Of a stretch of DNA of 64,000 bases, positions 46,545 to 55,984 are shown piece by piece. The first letter of the stretch is position 1. The number at the start of each line of letters is the position of its first letter. The notes below the pieces were generated by a model. That model was given only the letters and a program-made list of their open reading frames with translations. It had not been told where the DNA came from and did not search any database. This DNA is from Pseudosulfitobacter koreensis. Its GTDB lineage: Bacteria > Pseudomonadota > Alphaproteobacteria > Rhodobacterales > Rhodobacteraceae. The stretch spans positions 186,001-250,000 of the forward strand of contig NZ_JANKJG010000002.1 in assembly GCF_024733015.1 (NCBI RefSeq). The letters run 5' to 3'. The translations under genes and the position numbers were made by a program.

Positions 46545-47017
46545 TCTTTGACGACGCCACGGAATTTCTGGCCGCCCTGCCCCCGATGCGGTCGCTGATC
46601 GGGCTGGACCTGGGCGACAAGACAATCGGCGTCGCAGTCTCGGACACGTTCCTGTCGGTGGCGACACCGCTGGAAACCGTGCGGCGGAAAAAGTTCGGGC
46701 TGGATGCCGCCCGCCTGCAGGAGATCATCGCGCACCGCACCGTGGGCGGCATCGTGCTGGGCCTGCCGCGCAACATGGACGGCTCGGAAGGACCGCGCTG
46801 TCAGTCGACCCGCGCCTTTGCCCGCAATTTCACCAAGCTGTGGGATGGCCCTGTAACCTTCTGGGACGAACGGCTGTCGACCGTTGCCGCCGAACGCGCG
46901 CTGCTTGAGGCGGATACGACACGCAAGCGTCGCTCCGAGGTGATCGACCACGTGGCGGCAGCCTATATCCTGCAGGGACTGCTGGATCGTCTGCGCGTGT
47001 TGCGCGCCCAAGGCTGA
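46541..47017 (+). CDS. ruvX: RuvX/YqgF Holliday junction resolvase-like protein
   Basis: A 158-residue RNase H-fold protein. The DxG active-site motif LIGLDLGDKTIGVAVSD (about 19-35), GIVLGLPRNMDG, and the C-terminal FWDERLSTVAAE plus IDHVAAAYILQ are family motifs. It acts in 16S rRNA 5'-end maturation and has been proposed as a resolvase. Start overlaps ccmI stop by 4 bases, an unusual gene pairing seen in Rhodobacterales. Confidence 0.96.
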   Translation: MIFDDATEFLAALPPMRSLIGLDLGDKTIGVAVSDTFLSVATPLETVRRKKFGLDAARLQEIIAHRTVGGIVLGLPRNMDGSEGPRCQSTRAFARNFTKLWDGPVTFWDERLSTVAAERALLEADTTRKRRSEVIDHVAAAYILQGLLDRLRVLRAQG

Positions 47018-47029
47018 GGATAGACCGCA

Positions 47030-47260
47030 ATGACCGACCCGCTCTGGACCCGAAACGAGATCGAAAGCCCCTGCGTGCGGATCTGCGTGGTCCACCCCGA
47101 AACACGCCTGTGCACCGGTTGCGCGCGGTCCATCGACGAGATCGGGCGCTGGTCGCGGATGAGCAGCGAAGAGCGCGCGGCGATCATGGCGGAACTGCCG
47201 GGGCGCGAGGTGGCCCCCAAGGGCCGTCGCGGTGGACGTGCCGCGCGGCTGAAGCGCTAG
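47030..47260 (+). CDS. DUF1289 small zinc-finger-like protein
   Basis: A 76-residue protein with the DUF1289 core: ESPCVRICVVHPETRLCTGCARSIDEIGRW. Cysteines C-x3-C and C-x2-C suggest zinc or Fe-S binding. Basic C-terminal tail GRRGGRAARLKR. It starts 12 bases after ruvX and probably belongs to the same operon. Function unknown. Confidence 0.93.
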   Translation: MTDPLWTRNEIESPCVRICVVHPETRLCTGCARSIDEIGRWSRMSSEERAAIMAELPGREVAPKGRRGGRAARLKR

Positions 47261-47391
47261 CAGCGCGCCCCGCCGGACTTGCAGCACCTATGCAACCCAG
47301 CTAGATACCACGTCGCGAGGACGACCTCCCGCCTTTCATTCAGCAAGGTGGCCAACATCCGGGACGGCCCGGCGATTGGAGGGAGAAGATC

Positions 47392-47811
47392 ATGCGCACC
47401 ACCCCGGACCGCCTGCGTCACGCGATCAGCTTTGAAATCATCGGCATCCTGCTGGTCGTGCCACTGGGGGCCGTGGGCTTTGGCATGGACGCGCGGCATA
47501 TCGGTGTCATTGCCATCGCCGTCGCCACGCTGGCGACGCTGTGGAACTATGTCTACAACCTGCTGTTCGACCGTGCCCTGAAACGCTGGCGGGGCACCGT
47601 GCACAAGACCCTCGCCTTGCGGATCGTGCATGCGCTGATGTTCGAGCTTGGCCTGCTTGCGGTGACGCTTCCGATGATAGCGCTCTACCTGGGCATCGGG
47701 CTGTGGCAGGCGCTGGTGATGGATCTGGCCATCGTGGTGTTCTACCTGCTCTACGCCTTCGTGTTCAACTGGGCCTATGACCGGATCTTCAAGCTGCCGG
47801 ATGACGCTTGA
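47392..47811 (+). CDS. PACE family efflux transporter
   Basis: A 139-residue, four-helix membrane protein with the two bacterial transmembrane pair (BTP) domains: RLRHAISFEIIGILLVVPLG and LALRIVHALMFELGLLAVTLP; each has the conserved RxxHAxxFE signature. PACE proteins export biocides such as chlorhexidine in known members, and short polyamines physiologically. A GGAGGGAG ribosome binding site is present. Stands alone. Confidence 0.94.
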   Translation: MRTTPDRLRHAISFEIIGILLVVPLGAVGFGMDARHIGVIAIAVATLATLWNYVYNLLFDRALKRWRGTVHKTLALRIVHALMFELGLLAVTLPMIALYLGIGLWQALVMDLAIVVFYLLYAFVFNWAYDRIFKLPDDA

Positions 47812-47847
47812 ACGGGGAGGCCTGACCTGTGCAGGCCTCCCTGCCCG

Positions 47848-48669
47848 TCAGTACCCCATCGCGCGGCGCAGCATGTTGAGCGCGACCAGCACCAGGAACA
47901 CCGCGAACACCCGTTTCAGCGGCTGGGGGTCCATCGCATGCGCCAGCTTCACGCCCCAAGGGGCCGTGATCAGCGTCATCGCGATGATGATGCCGAAGGC
48001 CACCAGATTGACCGCGCCGATGGTCAGCGGCGGCACAGGCATCGTCATGTCAACCAGCAGGAACCCGATCACCGAGGGCACCGCGATCAGCACGCCAAAG
48101 CCTGCCGCCGTCGCCACCGCGCGGTGGATCGGTGTGTTGTAAAGGCTCATCAGCGGCACGCCGAAGCTGCCCCCGCCGATGCCCATCAGCACTGACATGA
48201 AGCCGACCAGCGGCGACAGGACCCAGCGGCGCGGACCTTTGGGCATCGCCTGCCCCAGCCGCCAGTGCGACCGGCCGAAGCCCATGTAAAGACCCACGAT
48301 CAGCGCCAGCACGCCGAAGATCAGCTGCAGGGTGCCCGAGCGCAGTTGCGCCACCAGCAACATGCCCAGGACCGCGCCGATCACGATGCCCGGCGCCCAG
48401 CCGCGCAGGATGGTCCAGTCGACCGCGCCCTTCTTGTTGTGGCTCAGCACCGAGCGCACCGAGGTCACGATGATGGTCGCCAGCGACGTCGCCAGACACA
48501 TCTGCATCAACTGCGGCCCGTCATAGCCAAGCGTCTGAAACGCATAGAAAAACGCAGGCACCAGAACGATGCCGCCGCCCACACCCAGAAGACCCGCCAG
48601 AACGCCCGCAAAGGCTCCGATGATCATCAGCATGATCAGCATCTGCAACAAAAGCATTGTGTCCGGCAT
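47848..48669 (-). CDS. TauE/SafE (TSUP) family permease
   Basis: A 273-residue, about eight-helix permease with TSUP half-site motifs LAGLLGVGGGIVLVPAFFYAF (N-half) and VGFMSVLMGIGGGSFGVPLMSLY (C-half). Such proteins are proposed to export sulfite or other organosulfur anions. Start at 48669 (MPDTM); longer starts to 48705 lack support. Convergent with the PACE gene; divergent from the MFS pump. Confidence 0.93.
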   Translation of the reverse strand: MPDTMLLLQMLIMLMIIGAFAGVLAGLLGVGGGIVLVPAFFYAFQTLGYDGPQLMQMCLATSLATIIVTSVRSVLSHNKKGAVDWTILRGWAPGIVIGAVLGMLLVAQLRSGTLQLIFGVLALIVGLYMGFGRSHWRLGQAMPKGPRRWVLSPLVGFMSVLMGIGGGSFGVPLMSLYNTPIHRAVATAAGFGVLIAVPSVIGFLLVDMTMPVPPLTIGAVNLVAFGIIIAMTLITAPWGVKLAHAMDPQPLKRVFAVFLVLVALNMLRRAMGY

Positions 48670-48830
48670 GTGGTAATTCCTTGGTCTCTGTGTGTTCGCG
48701 CACATCTAGACCGCAGGTGGCGCGCAGTCACAAGGTGAAAGCCCCGCTTGGCATTCGGAATGTGCAGGCGTAAGCCGGTGCCGCGACGCAGCAAGGCCGC
48801 CGCACCCCTTTTTCAGGAACGGAGAACCCC

Positions 48831-50006
48831 ATGTTGCGCATCGCATTGGTCCTTGGACTGCTGGTCATGATCGGCCCCTTTGCTATTGATATGTATCTGC
48901 CCGCGATGCCCAACATCGCAGCCGAGTTCGGCGTGGACGAGCCTGCGGTGCAGATGACGCTGACCTCGTATTTCCTCGCCCTGGGCGTGGCGCAGCTGGT
49001 CTATGGTCCGCTGTCGGACCAGACGGGGCGCCGCCTGCCGGTCTTCATGGGTCTGGGCGTTTTCTTTGTCGGCTCGGTCGGCGCGACACTGGCCGGATCG
49101 GTCGAGGCGCTGGCCGGATGGCGTGCCGTTCAAGGCTTGGGCGGTGCCGCCCTGATGGTGATGCCGCGCGCCATCGTGCGCGACCTGCACACTGGCAACG
49201 AAGCCACACGCCTGATGGCGATGATCATGCTGGTAATGTCGGTCTCGCCGATGCTGGCGCCGCTGGCGGGCAGTTTCGTGATCGCGCTGGGGTCTTGGCG
49301 CACGGTCTTTGCGGTGCTGGCAGGTGCTGCCCTGCTGGCGGCGCTGGTCATGGGCCTGACCCTGGGCGAGACCCTGCCGCCCGAGAAACGCACCCCGGTG
49401 CGGGTGAAATCGCTGCTGCACAACGCAGGTATCCTGTTCCGCGACCGGGGCTTCATGGGGCTCACCCTCATTGGCGGCTTTGGCATGGCCAGCTTTTTCG
49501 TCTTCATCGCCTCGGCCCCCTTTGTCTATGTGCAGGAGTTCGGCCTGACGCCGACGCAGTTCTCGCTGGCCTTCGCGGTCAATGCCATCGGCTTTTTCTC
49601 GTCCTCGCAGATGGCGGCCCCTCTGGGTGAGCGTCTGGGGATGCGCCCGCTGGTGCGGATCGGTGTGACCGGCTTTACCATCTGCGTGCTGCTATTGTTG
49701 CTGGTCGTGGCGGCAGGCTTCGAGACCTTGCCGGTGGTGATTGTCGGCCTGTTCTGCGCCAACGCCTGTCTGGGCGTGGTGATCCCGACCACGATGGTGC
49801 TGGCGCTCGATGCCCACGGCGAACGCGCGGGGCTTGCCTCGTCGCTGGGGGGCACGTTGCAGATGATGGCGGGCGGGCTGATGATCGCGGCGACGGGGCC
49901 GTTCTTTGACGGGACCGTGCTGCCAATGCTGGCGGCGATCGCGATCTGCGGCGTGGCAGCGATGGGCTTTACGCTCTTTACCCTGCCGCGCCGGGTGCTT
50001 GCGTAA
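48831..50006 (+). CDS. Bcr/CflA family MFS multidrug transporter
   Basis: A 391-residue, 12-helix transporter. N-terminal MIGPFAIDMYLPAMPNIAAEFGV is the family's typical first helix; QLVYGPLSDQTGRRLPVFMGL is motif A; GGAALMVMPRAIVRD follows. Close to Bcr/CflA chloramphenicol/bicyclomycin exporters. Ribosome binding site GGAGAA near the ATG. Convergent with dusA, 3 bases apart. Confidence 0.93.
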   Translation: MLRIALVLGLLVMIGPFAIDMYLPAMPNIAAEFGVDEPAVQMTLTSYFLALGVAQLVYGPLSDQTGRRLPVFMGLGVFFVGSVGATLAGSVEALAGWRAVQGLGGAALMVMPRAIVRDLHTGNEATRLMAMIMLVMSVSPMLAPLAGSFVIALGSWRTVFAVLAGAALLAALVMGLTLGETLPPEKRTPVRVKSLLHNAGILFRDRGFMGLTLIGGFGMASFFVFIASAPFVYVQEFGLTPTQFSLAFAVNAIGFFSSSQMAAPLGERLGMRPLVRIGVTGFTICVLLLLLVVAAGFETLPVVIVGLFCANACLGVVIPTTMVLALDAHGERAGLASSLGGTLQMMAGGLMIAATGPFFDGTVLPMLAAIAICGVAAMGFTLFTLPRRVLA

Positions 50007-50009
50007 GCC

Positions 50010-51044
50010 TCAGGCGCTCTGCGTCTCGGGGCCGTCGGTGATGTGGGTCAGCGCCTGTTCGACCAGCGCTGGCCCCGCGTCGGGCCGGTGCGCCCCTTCG
50101 GACAGCGCGCGCCGCCAGCCGCGCGCGCCGGGACGCCCCGCAAACAGCCCCAGCATGTGTCGCGTGACCTGGTGCAGACGCCCGCCCTGCGACAGATGCG
50201 CCTCGATATAAGGCAGCATGGCAGCGACGGCCCCCTCGGCGGTGGTGTCGTTCTCGGCGCCAAATATCCGCCGATCCGCCGCGCAGAGGATATCGGCAGG
50301 CTGGTGGTAAGCTGCGCGGCCCACCATCACACCGTCAAGACCGCCCTCAAGGAACGCAACCGCCTGATCCAGCGTGGTAATCCCGCCGTTGACCGAGATG
50401 TGCAGATTGGGAAACAGCCCCTTCATCTGTCGGACCAGATCGTAGTCGAGCGGCGGAATATCCCGGTTTTCCTTGGGGCTGAGCCCTTGCAACCAAGCCT
50501 TACGCGCGTGGATCGACACCCGTTCGACACCGGCACCGACCATGCGCGACAGGAACTCTGGCAGCACCTCCTGCGGGTTCTGCTCGTCCACGCCGATGCG
50601 GCATTTCACCGTCACCTCGACGTCGACCGCCTCCTGCATCGCACGGACGCAGTCGGCAACCAACGCGGGCTGGCGCATCAGCACCGCCCCGAACGTGCCC
50701 GACTGCACGCGGTCCGAAGGGCAGCCGACGTTCAGGTTGATCTCGTCATAGCCCGCCGCCGCCCCGATCCGCGCCGCCTGCGCCAACTCTGCAGGATCGG
50801 ACCCGCCCAGTTGCAGCGCCACGGGGTGTTCGTCGGGATGGTGGTCCAGCAAATGCAGCGCGCCCCCGCGCACAAGCGCGGGCGAGGTGACCATCTCGGT
50901 ATAGAGCAACGTGTTGCGCGACAGCAGCCGGTGCAGGTAGCGGCAATGGCGGTCGGTCCAATCCATCATCGGTGCCACGGACAGGCGCGCGGCGCGGGCC
51001 ACGTCTGATTTGCGGGGGGGTGACGGGTTATCCAACTGGGTCAT
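50010..51044 (-). CDS. dusA: tRNA-dihydrouridine(20/20a) synthase DusA
   Basis: A 344-residue FMN enzyme that reduces U20/U20a in tRNA. The FMN and catalytic regions are seen in LSVAPMMDWTDRHCRYLHRLLS and NLNVGCPSDRVQSGTFGAVLM (catalytic Cys in GCPS). VNGGITTLDQAVAFLEGGLDGVMVGRAAY is the FMN phosphate site. The start at 51044 (MTQLDN) is the natural one; the frame continues into the upstream gene's region but those residues are non-conserved. Confidence 0.95.
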   Translation of the reverse strand: MTQLDNPSPPRKSDVARAARLSVAPMMDWTDRHCRYLHRLLSRNTLLYTEMVTSPALVRGGALHLLDHHPDEHPVALQLGGSDPAELAQAARIGAAAGYDEINLNVGCPSDRVQSGTFGAVLMRQPALVADCVRAMQEAVDVEVTVKCRIGVDEQNPQEVLPEFLSRMVGAGVERVSIHARKAWLQGLSPKENRDIPPLDYDLVRQMKGLFPNLHISVNGGITTLDQAVAFLEGGLDGVMVGRAAYHQPADILCAADRRIFGAENDTTAEGAVAAMLPYIEAHLSQGGRLHQVTRHMLGLFAGRPGARGWRRALSEGAHRPDAGPALVEQALTHITDGPETQSA

Positions 51045-51141
51045 CTGTCCGGTTTCCTGAGTCGCCAGCCCCTTTGCCCCGGTTTGCGTCCCGAGTGCAA
51101 CCTTTCGCACCATTTGTCGCAGGGATTGGCGATGCGGCCGG

Positions 51142-52263
51142 TCAGTCCCAGCGGCTGAGGGCACCCGGATCATCGCGGCTTGCTTCGCGGGCGGTGCGCT
51201 GGATGCTGCCGGGTGTTTCGGAGAAGCGTGGCGTGACGTTCGATTGCCAGACCTCGTCGATCTGAACGAAAGTTTCGCGCGCGGCGAGGCCTGGATCACG
51301 ACGGGCCTCGTCGGGGGTCAGTATGGCGGTCACGCAGCCGTCCGTGCCGTCAAAGAGCTGGTCCCAATGCTCTTTGGGTTGGCTTGCGAAAATCTGGCTG
51401 AAGCGGGCCACGCGGGCGGCCTCGTCTTTGGGATCGTCGTTCTGGAACAGCGGATCATCGGCGAGGTTCAACCGTTCAAGCAGGATGCGGCGAAAGGCAG
51501 GCTCGATTGCGCCCACGGCCACCGCACCGCCCTCGGCGCAAGCGTAGGTGCGATAGTAATAGCGCCCGCCATCCAGCACGTTGCCGCCCGCGCCCGCGTT
51601 GTGCGCGCCCATCGCCGAAAGTGCCGTCAGCAGCGTATAGAGGCTGGCTGAGCCGTCGACGATGTTGGCATCGACCACCTGCCCCCGCCCGCCTGCGCGC
51701 GCGCAAAGCACCGCCGACAACAGCCCGATCACCGCCATCAGTGCGCCGCTGGCCATATCGCCGACCAGCGGCGGCAAACCCACGGGCGGTTTGCCATCCC
51801 GGCCAAACAGCGACAGCGCGCCGGATTTGGCGATATAGTTCAGATCGTGACCCGCTTGCCGCGCCATCGGACCGTCCTGCCCCCAGCCGGTCACACGCAC
51901 AAATGCAAGCTTGGGGTTGCGCGTCAGACAGTCCTGCGGGCCCAGACCCAGCGCCTCCATCGCGCCGGGGCGATAGCCTTCGATCACGGCATCCGCCTTG
52001 TCGATCAGACCGCGCACTGCCGCGCGGCCTGCGTCCGATTTCAGATCGACCTGCACCACCGGGCGCGAGCGGTAGAAAACCGACGCCGCGTCCATCGCGC
52101 TGAAATCCAGATCGGGGTCCAGCGCCGGATAGCCGCCGGGCCGGTCGATGCGGATGATGTCGGCCCCCATGTCCGCCAACAGCATCGCGGCATAGGGCAC
52201 GGGGCCAATGCCCGTCATCTCGACGATGCGCACGCCTGTCAGCGGGCCGGTTGGGTCAGACAT
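51142..52263 (-). CDS. alpha-methylacyl-CoA racemase-like (CaiB/BaiF family)
   Basis: A 373-residue CoA-transferase family III protein. AGHDLNYIAKSGAL carries His139 and PPLVGDMASG carries Asp169, which correspond to the catalytic His and Asp of AMACR/MCR racemases. VVDANIVDGSASL is another family hallmark. Such enzymes epimerise 2-methylacyl-CoAs; other members transfer CoA between acids, and sequence alone cannot fix the reaction. It follows dctM by 39 bases, so it is probably transcribed with the TRAP transporter. Ribosome binding site GGAG near 52275. Confidence 0.9.
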   Translation of the reverse strand: MSDPTGPLTGVRIVEMTGIGPVPYAAMLLADMGADIIRIDRPGGYPALDPDLDFSAMDAASVFYRSRPVVQVDLKSDAGRAAVRGLIDKADAVIEGYRPGAMEALGLGPQDCLTRNPKLAFVRVTGWGQDGPMARQAGHDLNYIAKSGALSLFGRDGKPPVGLPPLVGDMASGALMAVIGLLSAVLCARAGGRGQVVDANIVDGSASLYTLLTALSAMGAHNAGAGGNVLDGGRYYYRTYACAEGGAVAVGAIEPAFRRILLERLNLADDPLFQNDDPKDEAARVARFSQIFASQPKEHWDQLFDGTDGCVTAILTPDEARRDPGLAARETFVQIDEVWQSNVTPRFSETPGSIQRTAREASRDDPGALSRWD

Positions 52264-52302
52264 ATCCGTGCTCCATCAATGGTTTGGCGGGGGCGTTTCC
52301 AG

Positions 52303-53703
52303 TCAGCCCGCCAGTGACGGCAGCCATAGCACGATGCCGGGGAAGGCCACCAGCAGCGCGATGGTCACCGCATCCGCCATGAAGAAGGGTGTGACACCCT
52401 TGAACACGTCCTGCACGGTCAGATCATCGCGCACACCCGCCACCACGAAGCAATTAAGGCCGATGGGCGGCGTGATCAGGCAGAACTCGGCCATCTTCAC
52501 CACCAGGATGCCGAACCAGATCGCGCACATCGGACCCGACATGCCGAACGCGCTGTCGGCAGCCGAGACCATTTCGCCCCCGTTCAGCGCCATCACGGCA
52601 GGATAGACCACCGGCAGCGTCAACAGCAGCATCCCGATCGCGTCCATGAACATGCCCAAAACCGCATAGGCCAGCAGGATGCAGATCAGGATCAGCATCG
52701 GCGCCATCTCCAACGAGGTGATCCAGTCGGAAAACGCCGAAGGCAGTTCGGCAAAGCCCAGGAAACGCACATAGATCAGCACGCCCCAGATGATGGTGAA
52801 GATCATCACCGTCAGCTTGGCAGTCTCGATCAACGCCTCTTTCAGCTGGCTCAGCCGCATGCCGCGATAGAGCGCCATCAGGAACACGATGAACGCGCCC
52901 ACGGCACCGCCTTCGGTCGGGGTGCCCCAGGCATCGCCAAAGGGGTTGTAGACGAAGAAGATGATGATCACGACCACGGCCACAATGGGCAGCGCGGGTG
53001 GCAGCGCCGCAAAGCGTTCGCGCCAGGTGAAGCCGGTCACGGGCGGGCCGACGTTCTTGAACACCACCGCGATGCCGATGATCAGCATGGCATAGACCAC
53101 GGCCGAGAATGCACCGGGCACAAAGCCCGCCAGCAGCAGCTTGCCCACGTCCTGTTCCACGATGATCGCATAGATCACCAGAATCGCCGAGGGCGGGATC
53201 AGCGAGGCAAGCGTGCCGCCAGCGGCGACGACACCTGCGGCGAACTGCTTGTTATATCCGACTTTCAGCATCTCGGGGATGGCGATGCGGGCAAAGACCG
53301 CAGCCGTGGCGACCGACGCGCCCGATACGGCGGCAAAGCCTGCGGTGGCAAAGACGGTCGAGACGGCCAAGCCTCCCGGCACCCATGCGACCCAGCGTTT
53401 CGCGGCCTCGAACAAGGCCGTGGTCAGCCGCGCGTAGAAGGCCAGATAGCCGATCAGAATGAATGTCGGGATCAGGCTGAGCGCCTGCGACGACACCTTG
53501 GAATGGGGCACCTGCCCTGCGATCTTGACGCTGATTTCCAGCGCCTTGCCGATGCGGGCAGGATCGTAGTCGAAACCGTTCCAACGCAGCCAGAACAGCC
53601 CGGCGAAGCCCGCCAGACCTGCGGCGAAGGCCACGCGCATGCCCAGAACGACCATCACCAGCATGCCTGCGGTGGTCCACAGGCCAATTGTAATCGGGTC
53701 CAT
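52303..53703 (-). CDS. dctM: TRAP transporter large permease (DctM)
   Basis: A 466-residue, 12-helix membrane subunit. GAAVSGASVATAAVF-type glycine stretch (in the form FAAVSGASVATAAVFARIAIPEM, about 125-147) and IPPSAILVIYAIIVEQDVGKLLLAGFVPG are conserved in DctM. It moves an organic acid using the sodium gradient after DctP delivers it. It starts with a one-base overlap (TGATG) with dctQ. Confidence 0.95.
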   Translation of the reverse strand: MDPITIGLWTTAGMLVMVVLGMRVAFAAGLAGFAGLFWLRWNGFDYDPARIGKALEISVKIAGQVPHSKVSSQALSLIPTFILIGYLAFYARLTTALFEAAKRWVAWVPGGLAVSTVFATAGFAAVSGASVATAAVFARIAIPEMLKVGYNKQFAAGVVAAGGTLASLIPPSAILVIYAIIVEQDVGKLLLAGFVPGAFSAVVYAMLIIGIAVVFKNVGPPVTGFTWRERFAALPPALPIVAVVVIIIFFVYNPFGDAWGTPTEGGAVGAFIVFLMALYRGMRLSQLKEALIETAKLTVMIFTIIWGVLIYVRFLGFAELPSAFSDWITSLEMAPMLILICILLAYAVLGMFMDAIGMLLLTLPVVYPAVMALNGGEMVSAADSAFGMSGPMCAIWFGILVVKMAEFCLITPPIGLNCFVVAGVRDDLTVQDVFKGVTPFFMADAVTIALLVAFPGIVLWLPSLAG

Positions 53704-54329
53704 CAGTCGTCTCCCAGCGCGTCGGCTTCAATCTTGGCCTGCTCGGCCACGGTCAGGATCAGCGGCACCGCCACCGGGTTTTCCAGCCCCAGCACCAGCG
53801 CGCGGGCGTACCCCCAGGCCTGCAGCACCAGCCGCAGGGCCAGCACCGAAAACGCCATCGGCACGATCAGCTTGCTGGGCCAGATCGGAATGCCGATGTC
53901 GATGGAACTGTCACGGCTGCACAGGGGACGCGCGCAATCGAACGAGCGGTCGAAGTGGGCCCAGCTGCCCCAGATCAGCGCGATGATCAGCACAAGGATC
54001 AGCAGAATCGAGATCAGCTCGAACAGCCACTTGGCCCGGCCCGAAAGCGCGCCCACCAGCATGTCCATGCGGATGTGCCCGCCGGTGCGCTGCACATAGG
54101 ACACGCCCATGATCGCGATCAGCGGCATTGCAGCTTCGATATAATCGACATAGCCCATCAGCGGGCTGCCGAAAAACTTGCGCCCCATCACCGACCACAC
54201 GGCCAGGAACATCAGCGAAAACACCGCGATGCCGCTGATCAGCGCAAAGAACCATTCGACGGGCACCAAAGCCCGGTCCAGCCTGCTGAGCACACTGTTG
54301 TCTTCCAGAACCGATGACGTTCCTGCCAT
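53703..54329 (-). CDS. dctQ: TRAP transporter small permease (DctQ)
   Basis: A 208-residue, four-helix subunit. A periplasmic loop of about 35 residues after helix 3 contains two close cysteines (FDCARPLCSRDSSIDIG), beyond the short DctQ loop of simpler systems. WPSKLIVPMAFSVLALRL is the last helix. Overlaps dctM by one base. dctP lies 154 bases upstream with a terminator-like hairpin between. Confidence 0.92.
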   Translation of the reverse strand: MAGTSSVLEDNSVLSRLDRALVPVEWFFALISGIAVFSLMFLAVWSVMGRKFFGSPLMGYVDYIEAAMPLIAIMGVSYVQRTGGHIRMDMLVGALSGRAKWLFELISILLILVLIIALIWGSWAHFDRSFDCARPLCSRDSSIDIGIPIWPSKLIVPMAFSVLALRLVLQAWGYARALVLGLENPVAVPLILTVAEQAKIEADALGDD

Positions 54330-54404
54330 GTCTATCCCCCTTGTTGGTATCCACGTCTGCGGTGTTCAGTCCCGATTGCGACGCTGTCTGGCCCGAAGGC
54401 TGAA

Positions 54405-54434
54405 AAGCCACCGCAAGACGCGCTGCGGTGGCTT
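54405..54434 (-). terminator. hairpin between dctP and dctQ
   Basis: An 11-bp perfect stem (54405-54415 with 54424-54434) with an 8-base loop, followed on the minus strand by TTTT. It lies 50 bases past the dctP stop and would let the binding protein be made in excess over the membrane subunits. Confidence 0.8.
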
Positions 54435-54483
54435 GACGGTTTCGGTCGGGGGCCGCTGCCCTTGGCGCGGCCCTCTGATCGGC

Positions 54484-55503
54484 TTAGCTGCCCGAGGCCT
54501 TGGCGTCGGCCAGCGTCTGCTCGACCAGATCGTAAAGCTCCTGACCCGGCAGGCCCTGGCTTTCCATGTCCGCGATCCACGCGCTGCGGATCGGACCGGC
54601 TGCGGTCTCGCGGAATGCGGCGATTGCGTCTTCGCTCAGCATCACCTTCTCGACCTCTTTCTCTGCCAGAACCTCATCCCAGCGCTTGAGCAACTCGCCA
54701 TAGTTGGCAAGGTAGTGGTCAATTGCCTCGGGCACCGAGCTGTCCAGCGCTTCACGCTCGGAATCCGACAGGGATTCGTAGGCGTCAATGTTCACCACGA
54801 TAGGGCAGTTCACCGTGCCGGGGTTCAGGTTGGCGGTCCACCAGTCGGCCTGGTTGATCGTACCGAAGCTGAGGTGCGCGTGCTGGGCAAAGGCCACGGT
54901 GTCGACGACACCTGATTCCATCGCCTGATAGGCTTCAGCCGAGGTCACGGAGGTAGGCACAGCACCGACCAGTTCGAACGCTTCGCCGATGCCGCCCGTT
55001 GCACGCACGCGCATGCCGTCGAATTCGGCCAGCTCGTCACGGGGCGTGCCGGTGCCGACGATGTTGTACTGCGGCATGGGCGAGGTCATCAGCAGCTTGG
55101 CATTCCACTGCGCCATTTCATCGACGGCGGCGGGGTGGGCATAGACCGCATTCGACACCGCAACCTCTTGCTGCAGGTTCTCGACGCCCAGGAACGGCAG
55201 TTCCAGCACGGTGATCACGCGGTTCTTGTCGGGGTGATAGCCCGCGCAGAACTGCGCCATCTCGAACGCACCGATGCTGATGCCGTCAAGGTTTTCGCGG
55301 TTCTTGGACAGACCACCGTAGCTGATGTTCATGGTGAATTCGCCGTCTGTCTTTTCCGACACCAGTTCGGCCAGCTTTTCGACGTGTTCGGTAAATGCGC
55401 GGCGTTTGCCCCAGACACTTACGTTCCATTCGGTCGCGGCAGCCTCGAGTGCAAAGGTGCATGTCAGCGCGCCTGCAACGGCGCCCAGCGTAAATTTGTT
55501 CAT
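54484..55503 (-). CDS. dctP: TRAP transporter substrate-binding protein (DctP)
   Basis: A 339-residue periplasmic protein with a signal peptide (NKFTLGAVAGALTCTFALEAAA). The DctP domain follows; the substrate-arginine region is GMRVRATGGIGEAFELVGAVPTSV (about 178-200, Arg in MRVRATGG) as in other TRAP binders of carboxylates. First gene of the minus-strand set dctP-dctQ-dctM-racemase. Ribosome binding site GGGAGA 6 bases before the ATG. Confidence 0.94.
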   Translation of the reverse strand: MNKFTLGAVAGALTCTFALEAAATEWNVSVWGKRRAFTEHVEKLAELVSEKTDGEFTMNISYGGLSKNRENLDGISIGAFEMAQFCAGYHPDKNRVITVLELPFLGVENLQQEVAVSNAVYAHPAAVDEMAQWNAKLLMTSPMPQYNIVGTGTPRDELAEFDGMRVRATGGIGEAFELVGAVPTSVTSAEAYQAMESGVVDTVAFAQHAHLSFGTINQADWWTANLNPGTVNCPIVVNIDAYESLSDSEREALDSSVPEAIDHYLANYGELLKRWDEVLAEKEVEKVMLSEDAIAAFRETAAGPIRSAWIADMESQGLPGQELYDLVEQTLADAKASGS

Positions 55504-55984
55504 GATACTCTCCCTTATGCGCGTCTAAGATGACACGCTTGAGGACAGGCTAACCCGCGATTGCCCCTTTTGCCAAGACCCAGTGACCCCTCAACCTTTT
55601 TCGCAACAGGGGCATGCGACATAATCTTGCGTGATTCTGGCTTTTGGCGGCAGGTGCGGCCATCGGGCACGGTGATCGCGGGCACCCCGGCGGTCCCGTG
55701 TTGTCGGTTGGCACGCAACCCGGTCGCGCCCTGCCATGCGCGTTTGACAGGCAATCGCCCGAAAACAGGGGAAAAATGCCGATTGGCCCGCTCAGATTTA
55801 CAAGATGTTAACGGCACCGGAAAAACATTTACAGCGAAAGCGTTATATTACCGTAAGTTATTCCCTTCTTTTCACTTCACGGTATGATCACGATCACATC
55901 AGGGAGGATGGACCAGCAGGGCGCGTATCGACGTGACCGCCCCCTTCCCTTGATCGTTCAAGACCGCAAGGGAGGAAGCCACCG
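55504..55984. promoter_or_regulatory. divergent dctP/acs promoter region
   Basis: A 481-base spacer without a credible gene. It must hold the promoters of dctP and acs. AT-rich part at 55795-55880. A small inverted repeat, TGATC-AC-GATCA (55885-55896), lies about 90 bases before acs, and ACCGT/ACGGT arms (55850-55854 and 55879-55883) lie just upstream. No known regulator box can be assigned with confidence. Confidence 0.4.

Noticed and set aside
45102..46667. A long N-terminal extension of soxB
   Set aside because: It would overlap ccmI and add about 520 unconserved residues; the family's N-terminus begins at 45101.
55561..55887. A 108-residue frame in the dctP/acs spacer
   Set aside because: No family or signal features; the spacer contains promoter-like AT-rich sequence, and the frame crosses it.
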